A stretch of 12,576 nucleotides of DNA from an uncultured Oscillospiraceae bacterium (GTDB taxonomy: Bacteria; Bacillota; Clostridia; Oscillospirales; Oscillospiraceae): NCBI GenBank assembly GCA_934621665.1, contig CAKTUT010000037.1, positions 1-12,576 of the forward strand, read 5' to 3'. The notes beneath the pieces were generated by a model. That model did not search any database. It saw only the letters and a list, made by a program, of their open reading frames with translations, and was not told the origin of the DNA. Positions 7,981-12,576 of this stretch are shown piece after piece. The translations under genes were made by a program, and so were the position numbers. Positions within the stretch are counted from its first letter, which is position 1. The number at the start of each line of letters is the position of its first letter.

Positions 7981-8328
7981 ATGGCAGAGGTTCTGGAGGC
8001 AGTGATGCTGTTGTGCTTTGGCTTTTCGTGGCCAATTTCGCTGGCATCCAATATCCGTGCAAAGACAGCGCAGACGATGAGTCTGCAATTTATTTTGCTC
8101 ATTACGCTGGGCTATGTGGCAGGCATCACATCAAAAATTATCCGGCATCAGTTCAATTATGTGTTTGCAGTCTATATTTTTAATCTGCTGATGGTATCGG
8201 GCAATATCGTGGTGTATTTTATCAACCGCGGCTATGACCGCAGGCGCAAGGCTGCGGCCATGGAGGGCAAGCGCGCCGCGCACGCTGAGGCGGCAGCCAA
8301 ACGCGAGGCTGCAAAGGCCGGAGAGTAA
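7981..8328 (+). CDS. small three-helix membrane protein, PQ-loop/SemiSWEET-like
   Basis: 115 residues with three predicted helices (about 3-22, 35-53, 60-82) and a basic, alanine-rich tail (83-115, many K, R, A and E). The pattern G-x-S-W-P-I-S (14-20), then a basic loop, then T-x-S-L (32-35) and G-Y-V-A-G (44-48) resembles one PQ-loop repeat of the SemiSWEET/MtN3 type, with WPIS in place of the PQ pair. Such three-helix units dimerise and can move sugars or other small solutes, but the substrate here is unknown. The tail is probably cytoplasmic and may be a coiled helix. The ribosome site is GGGTGG shortly before the ATG. It is monocistronic, with its own promoter and a terminator shared with the convergent XRE gene. 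Confidence 0.65.
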   Translation: MAEVLEAVMLLCFGFSWPISLASNIRAKTAQTMSLQFILLITLGYVAGITSKIIRHQFNYVFAVYIFNLLMVSGNIVVYFINRGYDRRRKAAAMEGKRAAHAEAAAKREAAKAGE

Positions 8329-8333
8329 AAAGC

Positions 8334-8365
8334 AAAAACGCAGTTCAAACGTGAACTGCGTTTTT
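8334..8365. terminator. bidirectional terminator between the convergent genes
   Basis: A 14-bp perfect stem (8334-8347 with 8352-8365) has arms beginning AAAAA and ending TTTTT, with an AACG loop. It works for the PQ-loop-like gene (stop 8328) and for the XRE gene (stop at 8369-8371 on the minus strand). Confidence 0.9.
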
Positions 8366-8368
8366 ATA

Positions 8369-8953
8369 TTATTTGCGGCGGAACTTTCGGAATAGCTCCC
8401 ACAGCACCACCAGAATCTGTATTGCGCCGCACACAACAAACAGCAGCGAGATATTCGGCACAGAAAGCGACAGATACCTGCACGCGCCAAGCGACCAGAT
8501 CAGCACACTGATGGACAGCCCCTGCTGCCAGATGCCCCACCAGAGACTGGTAAAGACGATGCAGACGATGGACGCAACCGGGATGGCATAGACGAAGAAC
8601 AGCCACGCAGGGAACGGCACCTGCGCGATTAAAAAGGCCGTAAACAGAACAGCGGCGATGGCAAAGACCAGCGTAACCGACAGTGCTAAAATGAAGATAT
8701 GATAATAGGGCTTGTTCTTTTTTGGCGGCGCTTCCTCACCGATGAGGTTGCTGACCGTAACACCGTAAAGATCGGCGATCTGCGTCAGGATATAGATGTC
8801 CGGCAGGCTTTCACCGCGCTCCCATTTGGAGACGGATTTGTCGGAATAGTTGAGCTTGTTGGCGAGATCAAGCTGCGTGTCCTTGTGCGCCTTACGGTAG
8901 GCGGCAATATTTTTTGAGATGGTGCGGCGCAGCACGCTTTCTTCAACTTTCAA
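8369..8953 (-). CDS. membrane-anchored XRE-family transcriptional regulator
   Basis: 194 residues. Positions 13-71 form an HTH_3 (Cro/C1, XRE) domain: NIAAYRKAHKDTQLDLANKL, then YSDKSVSKWERGESLPDI (36-53) with the recognition helix, then LYGVTVSNLI. After a proline/lysine linker (76-82) come four predicted helices (about 84-106, 113-135, 139-157, 167-187) and a basic end. The layout is that of one-component membrane-bound regulators that sense envelope or lipid signals. The start is taken as TTG at 8951-8953, because AAAGGAG (complement of 8962-8968) lies eight bases upstream and the protein then begins at the HTH domain. An upstream ATG at 9007 would add 18 unlikely residues and leave that site inside the gene. 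Upstream lies a structured element and a promoter. The target is unknown and could be itself. Confidence 0.8.
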   Translation of the reverse strand: MKVEESVLRRTISKNIAAYRKAHKDTQLDLANKLNYSDKSVSKWERGESLPDIYILTQIADLYGVTVSNLIGEEAPPKKNKPYYHIFILALSVTLVFAIAAVLFTAFLIAQVPFPAWLFFVYAIPVASIVCIVFTSLWWGIWQQGLSISVLIWSLGACRYLSLSVPNISLLFVVCGAIQILVVLWELFRKFRRK

Positions 8954-9019
8954 ATCGGGTGCTCCTTTCCGGAAACGCCAAAACGGCGGAAATACTTGAA
9001 AACACAAGAAATTCTACTG

Positions 9020-9160
9020 CTGGTAGAGTGGTGCTCTACGGATGATTTCCCGCCGGGAAACGGTGGTAGGGTGACATTTTCGCCGAAATCGGCTATGGTG
9101 TAGCCAGAACATACGGCGACGGCTGCAACCCTGTCATCCGGTGTGAACAGTCTAAACCAG
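9020..9160. ncRNA. candidate structured RNA or multi-stem DNA element
   Basis: Nested complementary segments were found by eye. P1 is CTGGT-AGA (9020-9027) with TCT-aa-ACCAG (9151-9160). P2 is 9039-9045 with 9134-9140, seven pairs. P3 is 9068-9072 with 9128-9132. P4 is 9080-9085 with 9114-9119, six pairs. P5 is GGCTA/TAGCC (9091-9095/9101-9105). Side hairpins are TTTCCC/GGGAAA (9046-9060) and GTAGAG/CTCTAC (9023-9039). The last excludes P1, so two alternative folds exist. Both TGGTG loops (9029-9033, 9096-9100) are identical. The strand is uncertain. A minus-strand promoter at 9159-9187 would make most of it the 5' leader of the XRE gene, but without most of P1. On the plus strand the whole fold is followed by a terminator hairpin at 9192-9251, as a free RNA would be, yet I see no good plus promoter. 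Confidence 0.6.
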
Positions 9161-9187
9161 TATATCATATTTTTACCGTCTGCGCAA
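9159..9187 (-). promoter_or_regulatory. promoter candidate for the XRE regulator
   Basis: On the minus strand, TTGCGC (complement of 9182-9187), 17 bases, TATACT (complement of 9159-9164). Transcription would start near 9152, giving a leader of about 200 bases that contains stems P2-P5 of the structured element before the TTG start. Confidence 0.55.
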
Positions 9188-9191
9188 GCAA

Positions 9192-9251
9192 GGCGCAAAA
9201 AAGCTCCCGGTTTTCCACACACCACTCCGGGGGCTTTTTTGCGCCCTTTTT
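9192..9251. terminator. long bidirectional terminator hairpin
   Basis: A 19-bp stem (9192-9210 with 9227-9245) with one G-T wobble and a 16-base loop. The inner GC part (CTCCCGG/CCGGGGG) is flanked by A6 and T6, so it terminates in either direction; on the plus strand CTTTTTG also follows. It stands between divergent genes, where no mRNA of those genes needs it. It may therefore end a plus-strand RNA from 9020-9160, or a minus-strand rluA transcript reading antisense through the DUF2284 gene. Confidence 0.8.
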
Positions 9252-9267
9252 GAATTTTCACGCAAGC

Positions 9268-9296
9268 TTGACGCGGCGGGACGCCGCGGGTAAAAT
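9268..9296 (+). promoter_or_regulatory. promoter of the DUF2284 gene with a dyad in the spacer
   Basis: TTGACG (9268-9273), 17 bases, TAAAAT (9291-9296). The spacer and the end of the -35 box contain CGCGGCG (9272-9278) and CGCCGCG (9282-9288) around GGA, a seven-bp dyad between the two polymerase contacts. This would suit an operator or a DNA-distorting activator. The start would be near 9303. Confidence 0.65.
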
Positions 9297-9327
9297 AAAG
9301 CAAAGCAAGATCGTTGGAGGAACGTGT

Positions 9328-9864
9328 ATGCTGGATCGGGAGAAACTGGAGCAGCAGCTGTGTGGGCTGCCGCTGTATCAGTATGCGTTTTTGAATACGG
9401 AGGATCTGGTCTTTACCGAGCGGGTGCGGAAAATCTGCGAGAGCGAGTGTCCAATGTATAACACGAACTGGGCGTGCCCGCCGGCGGTGGGGACGGTGGA
9501 TGAATGCCGCACGCGGTGCATGGCCTATCCGCAGGCACTGATGATTTCCTCGGTTACGGAGGTCAAAGACATTGCAAACATTGACGAAACGCTTGCCACG
9601 CGCGCGCCGCATGAGGCGCTGACGCGCCAGGTGACGCAGCTTGTGCGCGCGCAGTGTGCCGATACGCTGACGCTCTCCACTGAGTCGTGCGTCCACTGTG
9701 CCAGATGCACATGGCCGGACGCGCCGTGCCGCTTTCCGGACAAAATGTATCCGTGCGTCGAAAGCTATGGCATTCTGGCAACGGATATCGCCGAAAAGTG
9801 TGGCATGGACTTTTTTAACGGCAATATTGTAACGTGGTTCTCGTTGATTTTCTTTAAAGACTGA
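9328..9864 (+). CDS. DUF2284 cysteine-rich predicted metal-binding protein
   Basis: 178 residues, cytoplasmic, with 13 cysteines. The family mark is NWACPP (47-52), preceded by CESEC (37-41) and followed by CRTRC (60-64). A ferredoxin-like cluster, CVHCARC (121-127) with C134 and C143, lies near the C-terminus. The layout suggests one or two iron-sulfur or zinc sites. DUF2284 proteins are common in anaerobes and have no settled function; links with corrinoid or methyl-transfer proteins have been suggested from context only, and none of those genes is here. The start at 9328 has GGAGG (9316-9320) at seven bases, while the in-frame upstream ATG at 9250 lies before the promoter and is rejected. 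Its TGA touches the stop codon of the convergent rluA-type gene, with no terminator between. Confidence 0.88.
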   Translation: MLDREKLEQQLCGLPLYQYAFLNTEDLVFTERVRKICESECPMYNTNWACPPAVGTVDECRTRCMAYPQALMISSVTEVKDIANIDETLATRAPHEALTRQVTQLVRAQCADTLTLSTESCVHCARCTWPDAPCRFPDKMYPCVESYGILATDIAEKCGMDFFNGNIVTWFSLIFFKD

Positions 9865-10527
9865 TTATCCCTCAAGCGGCTGCACAAAGCCTGCCGCAAG
9901 GTCAAACCGATTCCACGGGAACACGTCGGGTGGAAACGCGGCAAAGCACTGCTCCGCGCCGTCCGTTGGATTGGCAAAGCGCAGCTGCGCCGACCAGAGC
10001 GCAAGCGGGCAGTTGGCGCGGCTTCCGTATTTGCCGTCACCAAGCAGCGGCAGCCGCCGCGAGGCAAACTGCACGCGAATCTGATGCGTACGGCCGGTAT
10101 GCAGATGGATGCGGACAAGACAGAGTCCGTCCGATTCCTGCTCGACACGGTAAAAAAGTGATGCATCCTTTACGCCCGCGCGCTTTCGCGCGACAGGATA
10201 GCTCTTGCCTGCGCGGCGATCGTAATATAACAGGTCATGGAGCGTGGCCTCCGCTTCCTGCGGCAGCTGCGGCAGGACGGCGAGGTACTCCTTATAAAGT
10301 GCACCCGACTGAATGCAGGATGTAAGCGCTGCGGCGGCCTCTGGCGTTTTGGCATAGACCATTACGCCGCCGACCGGCTGATCAAGCCGGTGAACCGGAT
10401 AGACCGCACACCCAAGCTGTGCGCGCAGAAGTGACGGCATGGCCTGCGGCGCGTCGCCCTCTGACGCAGCACCTGCTGGTTTAATGCAGACGGTCAGTTG
10501 CGCGTCCTGATAGAGAATCTCTGGCAT
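9865..10527 (-). CDS. RluA-family pseudouridine synthase
   Basis: Isomerises uridine to pseudouridine in rRNA or tRNA. It is a single catalytic domain of 220 residues without the N-terminal S4 RNA-binding domain that RluC/RluD carry, so it resembles the RluA/TruC or YlyB-like short forms. VHRLDQPVGG (45-54) holds the catalytic aspartate D49, and LHTGRTHQIRVQFA (about 141-154) is the second family motif. IKPAG (15-19) opens the domain as usual. The ATG at 10525-10527 has GGGAGGT (complement of 10533-10539). The substrate uridine is not predictable. The 3' end abuts DUF2284, so its transcript may continue antisense across that gene to the hairpin at 9192-9245. Confidence 0.9.
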   Translation of the reverse strand: MPEILYQDAQLTVCIKPAGAASEGDAPQAMPSLLRAQLGCAVYPVHRLDQPVGGVMVYAKTPEAAAALTSCIQSGALYKEYLAVLPQLPQEAEATLHDLLYYDRRAGKSYPVARKRAGVKDASLFYRVEQESDGLCLVRIHLHTGRTHQIRVQFASRRLPLLGDGKYGSRANCPLALWSAQLRFANPTDGAEQCFAAFPPDVFPWNRFDLAAGFVQPLEG

Positions 10528-10543
10528 AAAGCTACCTCCCGGC

Positions 10544-10578
10544 TAAAATCGGCGTCAGCTGACGCTGCCGTGATTTTA
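10544..10578. promoter_or_regulatory. nested dyad in the rluA / ABC exporter intergenic region
   Basis: A perfect 14-base palindrome, GCGTCAGCTGACGC (10552-10565), is enclosed by inverted TAAAATC (10544-10550) and GATTTTA (10572-10578). The inner palindrome starts at the predicted start of the rluA-type transcript (about 10566), as an operator or 5' hairpin would. On the plus strand the same dyad could terminate transcription arriving through the DUF2284 gene. Confidence 0.5.
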
Positions 10579-10601
10579 TCACAAAGCGGTGGCTGCGGCA
10601 A
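10573..10601 (-). promoter_or_regulatory. promoter of the RluA-type gene
   Basis: On the minus strand, TTGCCG (complement of 10596-10601), 17 bases, TAAAAT (complement of 10573-10578). The -10 box is also the outer arm of the nested dyad. Confidence 0.5.
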
Positions 10602-10610
10602 CCACAGGCC

Positions 10611-10639
10611 TTGAAAAAGCCGCAGATGCTGCATATAAT
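10611..10639 (+). promoter_or_regulatory. promoter of the ABC exporter gene
   Basis: TTGAAA (10611-10616), 17 bases, TATAAT (10634-10639): an almost ideal SigA promoter. The leader to the ATG is about 55 bases and contains GTGCGCAC and GGGGA...TCCCC inverted repeats close to the ribosome site. Confidence 0.85.
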
Positions 10640-10699
10640 ACATAATTGTGTGCGCACGCGGGGAGTGACGCGCGGAAAGCTTTTCCCCGGAGGAGTAGT

Positions 10700-12451
10700 A
10701 TGACGACAAAAGAGTATCAAAAAAAGAGTTCATTTTCCATTTTCCTGTCGTTTTTCAAGCCGCATCGCAAGCTGTTCATTCTGGACATGATCTGCGCGCT
10801 GCTGGTATCGCTGGTTGATCTGGCGTATCCGCTTGTTTCCAGAACAGCGCTGTATGATCTGCTGCCGACGCATGAGTACCGGACGTTCTTTGTCATTATG
10901 GGCGTGGTGGTACTGGCGTATGTGCTGCGCTCCGTACTTTATTTCATTATCACCTATTGGGGACACACATTCGGCATCCGCGTGGAGGCCGACATTCGCG
11001 AGGCGCTCTTTACGCATATGCAGGAGCTTGGCTTTGATTTTTATGACCGCAACCGCACCGGCCAGCTGATCAGCCGCTTGACCAGCGACCTGTTTGAGAT
11101 TACGGAGCTTGCGCATCACGGCCCGGAGGATCTGTTCATCTCCGCTGTGACGATTGTCGGCGCGTTGATTGTCATGTACCGCACTGAGTGGCGGCTGGCA
11201 CTGGTGGTTACGATTATCATCCCGCTGTTCCTGCTCCTGACCATGAGCCGCAGGCGGCAGATGTCGGGCGTATCGGTTGCTGTCAAGCAGCGCATTGGAC
11301 ACATCAATGCCGACATTGAGTCGGGGCTTTCCGGAATGCGCACGGCAAAGGCATTTGCAAACGAGCATCTGGAGGCGGACAAGTTCCGCCGGTCAAACGA
11401 CGCATTTAAGGTGTCGAAAAAGGGCTTCCACCGCGAAATGGGTATCTTCATGGCCACGATGGAGCTGTTTGTCAGTCTGCTTTCCGTCTCGGTCATCGCC
11501 GTGGGCGGGTATCTCATCATGCGCGGCGAAATGGAGTATGCCGACCTTTTGATGTTCAGCCTGTATATCACCACGTTCGTCAACCCCATCCGAAAGCTGG
11601 CAAATTTTGCGGAGCTGTTTGCAAACGGCACGGCTGGCCTTAGTCGCTTTATTGACATCATGCGCACCGAGCCGACGCTTCAGGATAAGCCGGACGCCAG
11701 GACGCTGAAAGACGTCAAGGGTGAGATCACAGTTGACCATGTGGGCTTTGCCTATGACGGCGATCTTGCTGTTCTGCACGATGTGAGTCTGCGTGTTGCC
11801 CCTGGCGAGACCATTGCGGTGGTCGGGCCGTCGGGCGGCGGAAAATCGACGCTGTGCCAGCTGATTCCACGCTTTTACGATGTGACCTCCGGTGCAATCC
11901 GCGTGGATGGACTAGATGTGCGCGACGTGACGCAGAAGAGCCTGCGGCAAAATATCGGCGTTGTTCAGCAGGATGTGTTCCTGTTCGCCGACTCGATTCT
12001 GGAGAACATCCGCTACGGCAAGCCGGACGCGACGGACGAAGAGATCATTGCGGCGGCAAAGCGCGCCGAAATTTACGACGATATTATGGCCATGCCTGAC
12101 GGCTTTGACACGTATGTGGGTGAGCGCGGCACGCTTCTTTCCGGCGGTCAGAAGCAGCGCATTTCCATTGCACGCATTTTCCTGAAAAACCCACCGATTC
12201 TGATCCTGGATGAGGCGACCAGCGCGCTGGACTCGCTGACTGAGTCAAAGATTCAGGGCGCGTTTGACGAGCTGGCCAAGGATCGCACCACACTGATTAT
12301 CGCGCACCGCCTGAGCACCATTCGCTCGGCAAGCCGCATTCTGGTTATCGCCGATGGCCGCATTGCCGAGCAGGGCAGCCACGAGGAGCTGATGCGCAGG
12401 AACGGCATCTATGCGGGGCTTTATAACACACAAAATATGCTGGGAGAGTAA
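10700..12451 (+). CDS. ABC exporter half-transporter (MsbA/MDR type), permease and ATPase
   Basis: 583 residues, the normal size of a half-transporter that works as a dimer. The transmembrane domain has six helices (about 23-45, 62-86, 144-160, 164-182, 249-275, 281-303) with long cytoplasmic loops between. The ATPase domain has Walker A GPSGGGKS (376-383), Q-loop VVQQDVF (421-427), signature LSGGQ (480-484), Walker B LILDE (501-505), D-loop SALD (508-511) and the switch histidine in AHRLST (535-540). All catalytic residues are present, so both sites of a homodimer should be active. The substrate (drug, lipid or peptide) cannot be told; there is no peptidase domain, so it is not a bacteriocin-processing exporter. 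The ATG at 10700 has GGAGGAG (10689-10695). An in-frame ATG at 10646 is too near the -10 box and is rejected. No partner half-transporter is in view. Confidence 0.95.
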   Translation: MTTKEYQKKSSFSIFLSFFKPHRKLFILDMICALLVSLVDLAYPLVSRTALYDLLPTHEYRTFFVIMGVVVLAYVLRSVLYFIITYWGHTFGIRVEADIREALFTHMQELGFDFYDRNRTGQLISRLTSDLFEITELAHHGPEDLFISAVTIVGALIVMYRTEWRLALVVTIIIPLFLLLTMSRRRQMSGVSVAVKQRIGHINADIESGLSGMRTAKAFANEHLEADKFRRSNDAFKVSKKGFHREMGIFMATMELFVSLLSVSVIAVGGYLIMRGEMEYADLLMFSLYITTFVNPIRKLANFAELFANGTAGLSRFIDIMRTEPTLQDKPDARTLKDVKGEITVDHVGFAYDGDLAVLHDVSLRVAPGETIAVVGPSGGGKSTLCQLIPRFYDVTSGAIRVDGLDVRDVTQKSLRQNIGVVQQDVFLFADSILENIRYGKPDATDEEIIAAAKRAEIYDDIMAMPDGFDTYVGERGTLLSGGQKQRISIARIFLKNPPILILDEATSALDSLTESKIQGAFDELAKDRTTLIIAHRLSTIRSASRILVIADGRIAEQGSHEELMRRNGIYAGLYNTQNMLGE

Positions 12452-12487
12452 ATGATCAGGGCTGAATGCCTGATGCATCTGCAATGC

Positions 12488-12516
12488 AAAAAAGCGAGCA
12501 CCAACGGTGCTCGCTT
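12488..12516 (-). terminator. terminator pointing toward the ABC gene
   Basis: AAGCGAGCACC (12492-12502) pairs with GGTGCTCGCTT (12506-12516) around AAC, preceded by A6. The U run appears on the minus strand, so it ends transcription coming from beyond the window toward the ABC gene. The same orientation relative to its gene is seen at 5173-5216 next to asnS. Another small stem (ATCAGG/CCTGAT) lies just before it. Confidence 0.75.
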
Positions 12517-12576
12517 GAGCTTGTCAAAAAAGTATTTTTGACAAGCTCTCAAACGCGATCCGCTTCGCTGGGTTCG
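12517..12576 (-). repeat. double-hairpin repeat, copy 2 (cut by the window edge)
   Basis: Inverted copy of 5115-5174. Hairpin A (12517-12548) has arms opening GAGCTTGTC and closing GACAAGCTC, then hairpin B starts at 12550 and is cut off at 12576. There are four substitutions in 60 bases: one in the hairpin A loop, one in hairpin B, and a matched pair in the hairpin A stem (C-G in copy 1, A-T here). It follows directly on the terminator at 12488-12516. Confidence 0.85.

Noticed and set aside
9250..9327. Longer start (ATG at 9250) for the DUF2284 protein
   Set aside because: It would start upstream of the promoter, within the terminator tail, and has no ribosome site; the ATG at 9328 has GGAGG.
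8950..9696. 248-codon minus-strand frame across 8950-9696
   Set aside because: It overlaps the structured element and runs antisense into the DUF2284 gene. It has no ribosome site or domain, and the XRE start is explained better by the TTG at 8953.

Overview
The window looks like ordinary chromosome of an endospore-forming member of the Clostridia, probably an Oscillospiraceae-type gut Firmicute. The reasons are a partial sporulation sigma factor (SigK), strong Shine-Dalgarno sites, consensus vegetative promoters, a moderately high GC content, and an AsnA/AsnS and ROK glucokinase gene set. I see no transposase, phage gene, CRISPR array, tRNA or rRNA. The species is not determinable from what I can see.

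Layout, left to right. Bases 1-266 (minus) hold the start of sigK. Bases 267-739 hold no intact gene that I trust, only an acetyltransferase (GNAT) remnant on the minus strand, a doubtful one-helix ORF on the plus strand, and the terminator of pgi. Bases 740-3903 (minus) are a three-gene operon: amidohydrolase, ROK glucokinase, glucose-6-phosphate isomerase. The last two are the entry steps of glycolysis. Bases 4060-5080 (plus) are an sdpR-sdpI-like pair, an ArsR autorepressor and a six-helix SdpI-type membrane protein, with a consensus promoter and a 24-bp perfect palindrome at the transcription start. Bases 5109-5174 are one copy of a double-hairpin repeat. Bases 5218-7673 (minus) are asnA-asnS, which make asparagine from aspartate and ammonia and load it onto tRNA-Asn. 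Bases 7981-8328 (plus) encode a small PQ-loop-like membrane protein, convergent with a membrane-anchored XRE regulator (8369-8953, minus).

Bases 8954-9327 contain no protein gene but are dense in signals: a roughly 140-nt nested multi-stem structure, a minus-strand promoter, a long bidirectional terminator, and a plus-strand promoter with a dyad inside its spacer. They are followed by a DUF2284 cysteine-rich protein (9328-9864, plus). Its stop codon touches the stop codon of an RluA-type pseudouridine synthase (9865-10527, minus). Bases 10700-12451 (plus) encode a complete MsbA/MDR-type ABC exporter half-transporter. The window ends inside a second, oppositely oriented copy of the double-hairpin repeat.

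The genes themselves belong to known families. The less ordinary material is non-coding: the structured element at 9020-9160, the paired-hairpin repeat placed beyond gene ends with a compensatory base-pair change between its copies, the dyads around several promoters, and the convergent pair with no terminator between its genes. All functional statements about these are inference from sequence symmetry; I could run no database or folding search.
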